Source: Planctomycetota bacterium
GTDB lineage: Bacteria > Planctomycetota > SZUA-567
NCBI GenBank assembly: GCA_031254915.1
Contig: JAIRTL010000003.1
Location: forward strand, 1-62,017
Reading direction: 5' to 3'
DNA: 62,017 bases
Shown here: positions 44,535 through 53,145 of the stretch, piece after piece
How the letters are laid out: each line of letters begins with the position of its first letter
How positions within the stretch are numbered: the first letter of the stretch is position 1
Program-made: the position numbers and the translations under genes
Notes under the pieces: generated by a model
Databases searched by the model: none
The model's input: the letters and a program-made list of their open reading frames with translations, nothing else
What the model was told of the DNA's origin: nothing

Positions 44535-46862
44535 TCAGCGGATTTTCAGGGCGGGTCGGGAACTTCCCTCGAGGAAGCGGTCGATGGCGGCCGCCGCCTT
44601 CTTGCCCGCGCCCATGGCCTCGATGACCGTCGCCGCGCCGGTGACGATGTCTCCGCCAGCGAAAACGCCGGGGATGTTGGTCATCATGCCGTCGTTGACC
44701 GGAATGTTGCCGCGCCGGTCCAGTTCCAGTCCGGGGAAGCTGTTGGTCAGAATGGGATTGGGCCCGTTGCCGATGGCGACGATCAACTGGTCGCACGGCA
44801 CGACATGTTCCGACCCCTCCAGCTCCACCGGCCGTCTTCTCCCGCTGGCGTCGGGCTCGCCCAGTTCCATCTTCAGGCATTCGATGCCGGTGAGCCAGCC
44901 GTCGTCGTTGCCGAGCAATTTCACCGGCGCGACCAGTTCCATCAGCTTGACGCCCTCGTCCAGAGCGTGATGCACCTCCTCGGCGCGGGCGGGCAGTTCG
45001 TTCCTGGTCCGGCGGTAGACGATGGTTACGGATTCGGCGCCCAGACGCAGCATGGAGCGGGCCGAATCCATCGCCACATTGCCGCCGCCGGCGACGCAGA
45101 CGTTCTTCCCCACCAGCACCGGCGTGTCGTAGAACGGGAAGCGGTACGCTTTCATGAGGTTGATGCGGGTGAGGATCTCGTTGGAGGAGTAGACCCCCTT
45201 CAGGTTTTCGCCCGGAATGTCGAGGAACCACGGCAGTCCCGCGCCGCTGCCGATGAACACCGCGTCGAATCCCGCCTCCAAAAGCTCCGGCACGGTGATG
45301 GTGGGGCCGATGGGGTAGTCCATGCGGAATTCGACGCCCAATTCGCGCAGATAATCGCACTCGCGCTTGACGATCGCCTTGGGCAGGCGGAATTCGGGAA
45401 TGCCGTACACGAGTACGCCGCCGGGCGAATGCAACGCCTCGAAAACCATGACCCCGTGCCCGAGCAGGGCGAGGTCGGCTCCGGCGGTGAGCCCGGCGGG
45501 ACCGGAGCCGATGACGGCGACGCGCTTGCCGGTGGATGCCGGAATCTCGGGGATGGAGACGTTGCCGTCGTCCGCCGCCATGTCGGCGGCAAAGCGCTCG
45601 AGCCTGCCGATGGCGACCGGTTCCCCCTTTTTGCCCAGAATGCATTTCGCCTCGCATTGCGTTTCCTGGGGGCAGACCCGCCCGCATACCGCTGGAAGGT
45701 TGTTGGTGCGCTTGAGGACCTTGGCCGCCGAAACGAAGCGGCCTTCGGCGATTTCCGCGACAAAGGCGGGAATGTCGACGTTCACCGGGCAGCCGTCGAC
45801 GCAGAATGGCTTTTTGCAGCGCAGGCAGCGGGCGGCCTCGGCGCGGGCCATGTCGGGGGTATAGCCGAGGGCGACCTCGTCGAAATTCTTCGCCCTGACC
45901 TGGGGATCCTGCTCCGGCATGGGGGTGCGGCCGGGGGCCTTGGCGACTTTCATTTCCTCGCGGTCGCGATGTTCGCGGAACGCGGCGCCTTCCTGTTCCC
46001 TGTACGCGCCCAGGCGGGACAGCAGCATGGGGAAATCCACCTCGTGTCCGTCGAACTCGGGACCGTCGACGCAGGTGAACCTCGTCTTCCCCCCGACCTC
46101 GACCCGGCAGCCGCCGCACATGCCGGTGCCGTCGATCATGATGGAATTGAGGCTGACGATGGTTTTGACGCCGAACGGCCGGGTGGTTTCGGCCACTGCC
46201 CGCATCATCACCGGAGGCCCGATGGCGATGACGCGATCTATTTTCACGCCCCGCTCCAGCATGCGCCGCAGGGGCTGGTTGACAAAGGCCTTTTCCCCAT
46301 ACGAGCCGTCGTCGGTGGTCGCGATGAACTCGTCGGCCTCGGCCCGCATCCGATCCTCCCAGAAAAGCAGATCCTTCGAACGCGCGCCGATAATGGACAC
46401 GACGCTGTTTCCGGCGTTTTTGAGCGCCCGCTGTATGGGAAAGACCGGGGCGATCCCGAGGCCGCCGCCGACGCAGACCACGGTCCCGAAAGTATCGATT
46501 TCCGACTTGTGTCCCAGCGGCCCGACCACGTCCCGCATCCGGTCGCCGGCCTCCAGTTCGTCCAGCTTGTGGCTGGCAAGGCCGACGACCTGGAGCACGA
46601 GCGCAAGGTTGCCGATCTCGCGGTCGAAATCGGCGATGGTCAACGGCACCCGCTCGCCACGGTCGTCGCCGCGCACGATGACGAACTGGCCCGGTTGCGC
46701 GGACCTGGCCACGACGGGGCAATGGATATGGAATTCCTTGACGACATCGGAATGGGAAATTTTCTTCGTAATCAGGTTTTGCCGGGGGTCGTTGGCATAG
46801 AGAATGGAAAATGTGTTTTCCGGCGTGCCGTCGCATGTGTGCTGGCGGAGTGTGCTGGTCAT
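44535..46862 (-). CDS. NfnAB-type fusion: FAD/NAD(H) and 2Fe-2S domain joined to glutamate synthase small-subunit-like domain
   Basis: A 775-residue iron-sulfur flavoprotein. The N-terminal part (1 to about 285) is NfnA/PyrK/SudB-like: ferredoxin-reductase fold with QPGQFVIVRGDD, GGGLGIAPVFPIQRAL and a Cys cluster GMCGGCRVEVGG...FTCVDG (about 240-262). The C-terminal part (about 320-775) is NfnB/GltD-like: CLRCKKPFCVDGCPVN and CGRVCPQETQCEAKC for 4Fe-4S clusters, VIGSGPAGLTAG for FAD and VAGGGNVAMDSAR for NADP(H). NfnAB couples NADH, NADPH and ferredoxin; NADH:acceptor or sulfide dehydrogenase roles are alternatives. It is the first gene of the ureide operon behind a sigma-54 promoter, so it may balance NADH made by AllD. 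Confidence 0.85.
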   Translation of the reverse strand: MTSTLRQHTCDGTPENTFSILYANDPRQNLITKKISHSDVVKEFHIHCPVVARSAQPGQFVIVRGDDRGERVPLTIADFDREIGNLALVLQVVGLASHKLDELEAGDRMRDVVGPLGHKSEIDTFGTVVCVGGGLGIAPVFPIQRALKNAGNSVVSIIGARSKDLLFWEDRMRAEADEFIATTDDGSYGEKAFVNQPLRRMLERGVKIDRVIAIGPPVMMRAVAETTRPFGVKTIVSLNSIMIDGTGMCGGCRVEVGGKTRFTCVDGPEFDGHEVDFPMLLSRLGAYREQEGAAFREHRDREEMKVAKAPGRTPMPEQDPQVRAKNFDEVALGYTPDMARAEAARCLRCKKPFCVDGCPVNVDIPAFVAEIAEGRFVSAAKVLKRTNNLPAVCGRVCPQETQCEAKCILGKKGEPVAIGRLERFAADMAADDGNVSIPEIPASTGKRVAVIGSGPAGLTAGADLALLGHGVMVFEALHSPGGVLVYGIPEFRLPKAIVKRECDYLRELGVEFRMDYPIGPTITVPELLEAGFDAVFIGSGAGLPWFLDIPGENLKGVYSSNEILTRINLMKAYRFPFYDTPVLVGKNVCVAGGGNVAMDSARSMLRLGAESVTIVYRRTRNELPARAEEVHHALDEGVKLMELVAPVKLLGNDDGWLTGIECLKMELGEPDASGRRRPVELEGSEHVVPCDQLIVAIGNGPNPILTNSFPGLELDRRGNIPVNDGMMTNIPGVFAGGDIVTGAATVIEAMGAGKKAAAAIDRFLEGSSRPALKIR

Positions 46863-47048
46863 GTCGCTCCTCTTTCCTAACGTTCAATACACCAAGATCG
46901 ATGAGATTATGGGGGCTGATTGTTGCTGCGCTGGAGTGAGCGGAAATCCGCCGGCAATGCGAGCCCTCTTTCAATGGCGGCGCATCAATTGAGGAGAGCC
47001 CGAAATTGGGTGGTGGCTATTGGGTATAATCGCGTTATTGAGGGACAA

Positions 47049-47064
47049 AGCAACAATTGTGCCA
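47049..47064 (-). promoter_or_regulatory. sigma-54 promoter of the nfnAB-fdrA-all operon
   Basis: On the minus strand TGGCACAATTGTTGCT fits the consensus TGGCAC-N5-TTGC exactly, with GG and GC ten bases apart. Transcription should start near 47038, giving a leader of about 175 bases before the 46862 start. The rest of the 46863-47312 gap holds activator-site-like palindromes and no gene. Confidence 0.85.
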
Positions 47065-47226
47065 ATCAGTGATATTCAAAACCGAAAAAACCACGGGCAG
47101 TTTGGCCGGCGGGCGGTACTCGCCGATATTTACCGAGGAATACTGGGAATTCGGAGGGAAATATCCAACGCATGAAAAAGGGGACAAAGCACTGCCGATT
47201 GAAAATTCATGACCGGTATAATGAAA

Positions 47227-47291
47227 TGCGCCATGCACATCCATGCCGCCCCATGGCGCACGCGCCACAGACTATGGCATGTGCGCCATGG
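47227..47291. promoter_or_regulatory. putative upstream activator sites (CCATGGCGCA motif)
   Basis: CCATGGCGCAC (47251-47261) and GTGCGCCATGG (47281-47291) are perfect inverted 11-mers. A half-similar TGCGCCATGCAC lies at 47227-47238. They sit about 170-230 bases upstream of the sigma-54 promoter, a typical distance for enhancer-binding proteins. CCATGGCGCA recurs at 49006-49015 by the divergent operon. Confidence 0.5.
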
Positions 47292-47312
47292 CCTGTAATC
47301 GCCAAGTCATAC

Positions 47313-48722
47313 TCAGGATAATCCCAGCGTTTTCCGCTTGCGGTGCAGCGTCTTGTAATCGATGCGAAGGCGTTTGGCCGCAACGACCTTGTTGCCGTTC
47401 GCCTCTTTCAATGTCTGTTCGATGATTTGCCGCTCCAGTTCCAGGCTATGGCGCTTGATGATGTCCGCCAATGATTCCGCCTCCAGGTCGAAGGACGTTT
47501 CCGGCTCCGGGACGGCGGAGGGGCGGGGGGGGCCGGCAACAGCGATGGGAAGATGTTCGGGAAGAACAGGCTGTCCGTCCTCGCAGGTCAATGCGGCCTG
47601 CCGCATGACGTTGCGCAGTTCCCTGACGTTCCCCGGCCAGGAATAATCGTTCATCAACAAGGCCATGGCGGGCCGGGAAATGCCGGTGCAATTCAATCCC
47701 AACTGTTCCTTGAACTCATCCAGGAAGCGGTTCGCAAGGTAGGCGATGTCCTCCTGTCGTTCGCGAAGGGCGGGGACTTTTACGGAAACCTCCTTCAACC
47801 GGTGCAGCAGGTCCACCCGGAACAGCCGGTTCTCCACATCCTTTTCCAGGGATCGGTTGGAGGCGGCGATAATACGGACTTTCACGGGACGGGATGAGGT
47901 GGTTCCGAGACGCTGCACCTTTCGTTCTTCTATCGCGCGGAGCAGTTTCTGTTGCGATGTATAGGAAAGATTGCAGATTTCATCGAGGAACAACGTGCCA
48001 TCGTCCGCGGCCTCGAAAAAACCGACTTTGTTGGCGGTGGCGCCGGTAAAGGCGCCCTTGGCATAGCCGAACAGCTCGCTCTCGAACAATGATTCGGGAA
48101 TGGCGCCGCAATCGACCGCCACGAACGAACCGCCGCTCACCTTCGACATGTCGTGTATCGCCCGCGCCACCAGCTCCTTGCCCGCGCCGCTTTCGCCTTC
48201 GATAAGGACGGTGAAGGGGGTCGGCGCGATTTTTTCCAGAAGCCGGACCAATACTTGCACCTTGTCGCTGTTGCCCATGCGTGTGAAGAGGGTGGTTCTT
48301 TCCTCAAGCTGCCCCTTGAGGAGACGGAGCTCGTCCTTCAGCCGCTTTTCCTCGAGAGCCTGGCTGATTGAAAGTCGCAAATCGTTTGCGTTTATGGGCT
48401 TAATGAGATAATCATAAATGCCCCGCCGCATGGCCTGTACCAAGACCCTGGTGTCCCGCTGTTCAGTGACGCTGATGACAGGGGTGTTTGGAAGGCGCTG
48501 CCGCATGCTTTCGACCAATTCCACGGCATTGCTGCCGCCCAGATTGAAGTCGAGGATGACGATGTCGGGGGATTTTTGATTGAGGGCGGCCAGCGCGCTG
48601 TCCAGGCTATCGGCTTCGAGGATCTCGAAGCCGTCCGGAGCAAGTATGGTGCGCATGGTGTCGCGGCTTTCGCGATGTTCATCCACAATCAGTACAATCG
48701 GCGCATGCATGTCCCGATTCAT
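47313..48722 (-). CDS. NtrC-family sigma-54-dependent response regulator
   Basis: A 469-residue regulator in three parts. The receiver (about 8-125) has the acidic pair Asp14/Glu15, phospho-acceptor Asp58, Ser84 and Lys108, so it looks phosphorylatable. The AAA+ domain has Walker A GESGAGKE (176-183), the sigma-54-contacting GAFTGA (223-228) and Walker B FLDEI (245-249). The C-terminus is a Fis-type helix-turn-helix (ANGNKVVAAKRLRIDYKTLH). ATG 48722 follows GGGAGC. No sensor kinase is in the window. Lying between two operons with sigma-54 promoters, it is the probable activator of the ureide genes. Confidence 0.93.
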   Translation of the reverse strand: MNRDMHAPIVLIVDEHRESRDTMRTILAPDGFEILEADSLDSALAALNQKSPDIVILDFNLGGSNAVELVESMRQRLPNTPVISVTEQRDTRVLVQAMRRGIYDYLIKPINANDLRLSISQALEEKRLKDELRLLKGQLEERTTLFTRMGNSDKVQVLVRLLEKIAPTPFTVLIEGESGAGKELVARAIHDMSKVSGGSFVAVDCGAIPESLFESELFGYAKGAFTGATANKVGFFEAADDGTLFLDEICNLSYTSQQKLLRAIEERKVQRLGTTSSRPVKVRIIAASNRSLEKDVENRLFRVDLLHRLKEVSVKVPALRERQEDIAYLANRFLDEFKEQLGLNCTGISRPAMALLMNDYSWPGNVRELRNVMRQAALTCEDGQPVLPEHLPIAVAGPPRPSAVPEPETSFDLEAESLADIIKRHSLELERQIIEQTLKEANGNKVVAAKRLRIDYKTLHRKRKTLGLS

Positions 48723-48814
48723 AGATGCTCCCTGCGTCCGAAGCGTTTTCAGCAATTTTCATCACAATTCGTGGATTGTCGGGATTATGGCCGGGCAGAC
48801 GAACAGGTCATGGT

Positions 48815-48832
48815 TGCCCCATAGGGGCGCAG
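48815..48832. promoter_or_regulatory. palindrome upstream of the fdrA2 sigma-54 promoter
   Basis: TGCCCCATAGGGGCGCA is a near-palindrome similar in outline to the TGCGCC/GGCGCA sites at 47.2 kb. It is about 130 bases upstream of the promoter at 48960, where an activator could bind. It also lies just upstream of the regulator gene, so autoregulation is possible. Confidence 0.35.
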
Positions 48833-48959
48833 CCGCCCTGTCACCAGTGTATGGCAATCGTTTCGGAGGGGAAGAGTTTTTTCCAAAATCGCGGTGGAAG
48901 CGCTCGGCGGCCATGTACCGCCCATGACAATGGATCGTGGCGCCGCTTTTTACCTTTTT

Positions 48960-48975
48960 TGGTTGAGTTATTGCA
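48960..48975 (+). promoter_or_regulatory. sigma-54 promoter of the fdrA2-allG2-allH operon
   Basis: TGGTTGAGTTATTGCA has GG and GC exactly ten bases apart and keeps the TTGCA of the -12 element. The -24 element is less perfect than at the other two sites. Start expected near 48987, about 130 bases before the gene. The remainder of the 48723-49104 gap has no gene. Confidence 0.65.
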
Positions 48976-49119
48976 ATATAATCGCATGCAGTTTCCGATA
49001 TCGGCCCATGGCGCATGCAACGCCGGGCCGCGGCGCGCACTGTGCCGTATTACCGCCAATGGCGGCGACGTTTTCCTTTCCCCTTCGAAGCGTCCGCGCC
49101 ACGCATGAATGGAATCGCC

Positions 49120-50682
49120 ATGAACGAGACGCGTTCCGAAGTGCATTGCCTTGTGCTCCCCGGAGTGTATAGGGATTCGGTGTTTCTCATGAAGCTTTCC
49201 AGCCGGGCGCGCGAATTGTCCGGCGCCCGCCAGGTCACCGCCCTCATGGCCGCCCCGCGGAACAAGGAGTTGCTGGCGCAGTCGGGACTTTTGACCAGGG
49301 ACATCGAGGCGGCGGGGCCGGACGATCTCGTCGTCGCCATCGACGCGGAGCGCGAACTGAACCCGGTCGCCGAGAAAGCCGTCCTCGACCTGCTCGCCAA
49401 GCCGCCGCGCGCCCTCCGCTCGCCGACGGAACACCTCGCGCCCAAGTCCCTGCCCATGGCATGCGAACGCCTGGAGGAAGCCAATCTGGCGATAATCAGC
49501 GTTGCCGGCGAGTACGCGAAATACGAAGCCGCCCAGGCCCTGTCCTCCGGCCTCGACGTGTTCCTGTACAGCGACAACATCTCCCTCGCCGACGAACGCG
49601 CCCTGAAGCGCCTCGCCGCCGCCAAGGGGCTTCTCCTCATGGGACCGGATTGCGGCTCCGCCGTGATCGACGCCATGCCCCTCGGCTTTGCCAACCGCGT
49701 GCGGCAGGGCACGGTGGGCATCATATCCACCTCCGGCACGGGGTTGCAGGAGGTTGGCTGTCTTCTCGACCGGTGCGGTCTGGGCATCAGCACCGCCCTT
49801 GGCGTCGGCGGACGCGATCTCGTCGACGACATCGGCGGCATCTCCACCAAGACGGCCCTGGAACGCCTGGAAGGCGACGCGAAAACGCAGATCATCGTCG
49901 TCATCGGGGGGGATCCCGGCGCGGAGACCCGGCGGGAGCTGGCCGGGATGTGCCGGCGGTTGGGGAAACCCGTCCTTGTCCGCTATGCGGGGGTCGCCGA
50001 GTACGGGGCGGAGGATGCCGCCGGCATTCCCCACGCCGGCACCCTGCGCGACGCGGTGGTCATGACGGCGGAGCGCATCGCGTCCATCCTGGATACGTCC
50101 GACCTGGATTTGCCTTCTCCGGGCGTGCGGGAAAAGGACCGGCCCTCCAAGTCGGGACTCGTTCGCGGGCTTTTCAGCGGCGGAATGCTCTGCCGCGAAT
50201 CGGCGGAGATTTGCCGCGCCCTGCTGCCGGGCGCGATGCACAGCAACGTCCGGGTCGATGGGGTTGGCCTCATCGGAGGCCATGAGCCCGCCGACGGTCA
50301 CGTTTTCCTCGATATGGGGACGGACGAGTTCACCATGGGACGGCCGCATCCCCTCCTGTATCCCGAACAAAAGCTTGCGAGAATCGTCCATGAACTGTGC
50401 GCGCCGGAGGTGTCGGTGATTCTGACCGACGTCGTTCTGGGAAACGCCGTCGCCCCGAATTACGCAGGCCAATTGGTCCGGGCAATCGACCGCGCCGCGG
50501 CGCTCACCGACGGCAAAAGCAGGGAAAAGCGCGTCGTGGCGAACGTCTGCGGCACCGAATCGGACACGCCCAGCCGGTCGTCGCAGATCGATATCCTGTT
50601 GAGATCCGGCGTGACGGTGCTTGGCAACAACGCCCGGGCGGCCGCCTACGCGGCAAAACTTTCCCTGGGAGGAACAGTCTGA
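49120..50682 (+). CDS. fdrA: FdrA/AllF, oxamate carbamoyltransferase subunit, copy 2
   Basis: A 520-residue paralogue of the FdrA at 42952-44484. Shared stretches are YRDSVFLMKLSSRARE, ALMAAPRNKELL, LLLMGPDCGSAVIDAMPLGF, STSGTGLQE, GTDEFTMGRPHPLL and CGTESDTPSRSSQ. The GPDCGT of copy 1 is GPDCGS here, and the late GYGSHPDQA region reads GNAVAPNYAG. ATG 49120 has a modest GGA site; ATG 49105 would add five residues. The stop overlaps the allG2 start (TGATG). Together with AllG and AllH this operon encodes a complete oxamate carbamoyltransferase set. Confidence 0.9.
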   Translation: MNETRSEVHCLVLPGVYRDSVFLMKLSSRARELSGARQVTALMAAPRNKELLAQSGLLTRDIEAAGPDDLVVAIDAERELNPVAEKAVLDLLAKPPRALRSPTEHLAPKSLPMACERLEEANLAIISVAGEYAKYEAAQALSSGLDVFLYSDNISLADERALKRLAAAKGLLLMGPDCGSAVIDAMPLGFANRVRQGTVGIISTSGTGLQEVGCLLDRCGLGISTALGVGGRDLVDDIGGISTKTALERLEGDAKTQIIVVIGGDPGAETRRELAGMCRRLGKPVLVRYAGVAEYGAEDAAGIPHAGTLRDAVVMTAERIASILDTSDLDLPSPGVREKDRPSKSGLVRGLFSGGMLCRESAEICRALLPGAMHSNVRVDGVGLIGGHEPADGHVFLDMGTDEFTMGRPHPLLYPEQKLARIVHELCAPEVSVILTDVVLGNAVAPNYAGQLVRAIDRAAALTDGKSREKRVVANVCGTESDTPSRSSQIDILLRSGVTVLGNNARAAAYAAKLSLGGTV

Positions 50683-52103
50683 TGGCCAAGGGATTGCGCG
50701 CGGTCAACATAGGGCTCGACGATTTTCTCTCCCCTTTCCGAAAAGGCGGCGTGCCGTGTGCCGACATCGACTGGAAGCCGCCGGCGCAGGGGGATTCCGA
50801 ACTCATCGACATCCTGTTCAATTTGGCGGTCGGCTTTCGGAACGCGGACGGCGACTCCCTGATCGACATCGCCAATCATACCGGGCTCCGGCGCATCCTG
50901 GCCGCGCAACCGGTCGTCAGACGCGTCCGGCCGGCCCGGGAACTCATCCCCGATTTCGCGGAAAACGTCATTCTCCATGCCGGCCCTCCCGTCAAATGGG
51001 AAAACATGTGCGGCCCGATGCGGGGCGCGATTGTGGGAGCCGTCCTTTACGAGGGGCTCGCCCCGAGCGAAGCCGAGGCGGAGCGGTTGCTGCATTCGGG
51101 GAGCATCGCCTGTCAGTCAAACTATACGTTGAACGTTGTCGCCCCCATGGCGGGCGCGGTGTCCCGTTCCATGCCGCTTTTTCTTGTGGAAAACGAAACC
51201 GCGGGCAATATCGCCTATTCGCCGCTGAATGAGGGCGTTGGGCACGCGCTCCGGTTCGGGGAAAATCATCCACCGGTGCTGGCCCGCCTGAAATGGCTGG
51301 AAGAAGTGCTCGCCCCCGCCCTCGACCGGGCCCTGGTCGGACTTGGAGGCGTGGCGCTGAAGCCCATCATGTCCCAGGCCCTCCTCATGGGGGATGAAAT
51401 GCACCAGCGGAACGTCGCCGCCAGCCTGGCGTTCTACCGCTCGGTGGCGACGGAACTCGTCGATGCCGCCGAAAGCGCCGACGATCTCAAAAGCATAGTG
51501 TCCTTCCTGGCCAGGGAGAACGAGCAGTTTTTTCTCAACCTCGCCATGGCCGCCGCCAAGACGGCCATGGACACGGCGAGAATCATTCCCCATTCAACCC
51601 TGATCACCGCCATGAACCGCAACGGCGTCGATTTCGGCATGCATCTGAGCGCCACCGGCGACCGTTGGTTCACCGCGCCGTCTCTGTATCCGAAGGGTCT
51701 TTATTTTCCCGGCTATACCGAGACCGACGCCAACCCGGACATGGGGGATTCCGCCATCGTCGAGTGCTACGGCATTGGCGGCATGGCGCTGGGGGCGGTT
51801 CCGTCGGTGACGCATCTCGTCGGCGCCGGCAATCTCATGGAATCCCTCGAATACACCGTCGACATGAACCATATTTGCATAGGCCGCGACCCAGATCTCG
51901 CCATTCCCAATTGCGATTTCGCGGGCGCTCCCACCGGCATAGACGTTTGCCGGGTGGTTGCGACAGGCATATTGCCGCTGATCATTTCCGGCGTGGCGCA
52001 TCACAAGCCCGGCGTCGGCCAGGTCGGCACCGGGCTTGTCACCCCCCCCATGGAAGTCATGAACAAGGCGCTTCGCGCCTTTTATCAAACGGTGGCGGGA
52101 TGA
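50682..52103 (+). CDS. allG: DUF1116 protein, oxamate carbamoyltransferase subunit AllG, copy 2
   Basis: A 473-residue DUF1116 protein with HAGPPVKWENMCGPMRGAI, MGDEMHQRNVAASLAFYR, ENEQFFLNLAMAAAKTAM and PDMGDSAIVECYGIGGMALG. It matches the copy at 41461-42885 throughout. GGGAGGAA precedes the ATG, which shares a base with the fdrA2 stop. The stop in turn overlaps the allH start (ATGA), so the three subunits are translationally coupled and probably made in equal amounts. Confidence 0.9.
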   Translation: MAKGLRAVNIGLDDFLSPFRKGGVPCADIDWKPPAQGDSELIDILFNLAVGFRNADGDSLIDIANHTGLRRILAAQPVVRRVRPARELIPDFAENVILHAGPPVKWENMCGPMRGAIVGAVLYEGLAPSEAEAERLLHSGSIACQSNYTLNVVAPMAGAVSRSMPLFLVENETAGNIAYSPLNEGVGHALRFGENHPPVLARLKWLEEVLAPALDRALVGLGGVALKPIMSQALLMGDEMHQRNVAASLAFYRSVATELVDAAESADDLKSIVSFLARENEQFFLNLAMAAAKTAMDTARIIPHSTLITAMNRNGVDFGMHLSATGDRWFTAPSLYPKGLYFPGYTETDANPDMGDSAIVECYGIGGMALGAVPSVTHLVGAGNLMESLEYTVDMNHICIGRDPDLAIPNCDFAGAPTGIDVCRVVATGILPLIISGVAHHKPGVGQVGTGLVTPPMEVMNKALRAFYQTVAG

Positions 52104-53026
52104 GCCGCGCGACGCGTTTCGGCCCGGCTGTTCCCGTCATCCGCGTGCGGAGCGCGGGGCCGGTCGCGGGGCCAATCCTTCGGGAAGGGGCGCCGCTCAC
52201 CGTGACGGCCGTCTTCGAAAGAAGTTTTTACTGCCGCGATGGCCGCGACCGTTGGCTATGCTTTCTGCGGGACGACCTGGAACCGGGGCCGCTCCACGCC
52301 CTCTCCGAGAATTGGCCGACATGTCTTGGCGAACATATTTCGGAAGGGCAGATTCTCACCCTCGACGGCCGCGGCGCCATGACCGCGTCGACCCTGGCGG
52401 TCGATTGCGCCATGTTTCGGGAATGGCATCCGCCGCCATTTCCGCCGCCGGAGCCGCGCGCGCTTCATCGCGCCCTGCCGCTCCTGCGCGAAGCCATGCG
52501 GATGTCGGCTCCGGAAGGCACGCTCGCGGAATGGATGCTGGCGGGTCGCCGTCCCGGCGCCGCCGTGCGCTGTGCGGCGGCGGAAGAGACGGCGCGGGCA
52601 TTGGCGGCGCTGTCCACATGGCTTGCCTCGCCGCATGAACATCCATTGCGGGACGCCGTACAATCGCTGGTCGGCCTGGGTCCCGGCTTGACGCCCACCG
52701 GAGACGATATCCTGGCCGGAACGCTTCTGGCGCTTCACGCGCTTGCCGTGAAAAAGGAGGCGGACGAACTGGCGGTCGCGTTGGCGGCGCACGGCCCCGG
52801 GGGGACAAACCGGATTAGCCTCGCCCATCTGCGCGCGGCGGCGGCCGGCTGGGGCGCCGCGCCGTTCCATGACCTGCTGACCGAGGTGTTGCTGGGGAGA
52901 GAGGCGTTCGACAAGACTCTCCGGCGCATCGCCGCCATCGGCCACACTTCGGGATGGGATATACTCATGGGCATTCTGACGACGGCCGAATGCTTCATGG
53001 CGAAACACGAACACGCCGCCCTTTGA
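52100..53026 (+). CDS. allH: DUF2877 protein, oxamate carbamoyltransferase subunit AllH (YlbF-like)
   Basis: A 308-residue DUF2877 protein. The family signature GLGPGLTPTGDDILAGTLLAL is present apart from small changes (about residues 190-212), and ISLAHLRAAAAG follows. E. coli AllH forms the oxamate carbamoyltransferase with AllF and AllG. The N-terminal half is diverged and Pro/Arg rich in the middle. It is third in the coupled fdrA2-allG2-allH operon and is the only AllH in the window, so it may also serve the FdrA/AllG pair of the other operon. A 119-base gap separates it from the convergent carbamate kinase. Confidence 0.88.
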   Translation: MSRATRFGPAVPVIRVRSAGPVAGPILREGAPLTVTAVFERSFYCRDGRDRWLCFLRDDLEPGPLHALSENWPTCLGEHISEGQILTLDGRGAMTASTLAVDCAMFREWHPPPFPPPEPRALHRALPLLREAMRMSAPEGTLAEWMLAGRRPGAAVRCAAAEETARALAALSTWLASPHEHPLRDAVQSLVGLGPGLTPTGDDILAGTLLALHALAVKKEADELAVALAAHGPGGTNRISLAHLRAAAAGWGAAPFHDLLTEVLLGREAFDKTLRRIAAIGHTSGWDILMGILTTAECFMAKHEHAAL

Positions 53027-53145
53027 CATGACGTCAAAAGAACGGCGCCTCCAATCGAATTTCGACCCGCTTCGCGACTCCGTTTCCCGGCCGCGAACAA
53101 GAGAACGGCGAGGGGCGGGACCGCGAAGCGGCGCATGCTCAGCGA

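Noticed and set aside
44514-46880. 788-codon plus-strand frame opposite the NfnAB fusion
   Set aside because: Antisense shadow; composition is biased and the opposite strand has all cofactor motifs.
42952-46974. Single 1340-codon frame suggesting a giant FdrA fusion
   Set aside because: The upstream part is the out-of-frame reading of the NfnAB gene. FdrA has its own ATG and ribosome site at 44484, and homology begins there.
47035-47268. 77-codon minus-strand frame upstream of the ureide operon
   Set aside because: It covers the sigma-54 promoter and activator-like palindromes and its translation resembles no protein.
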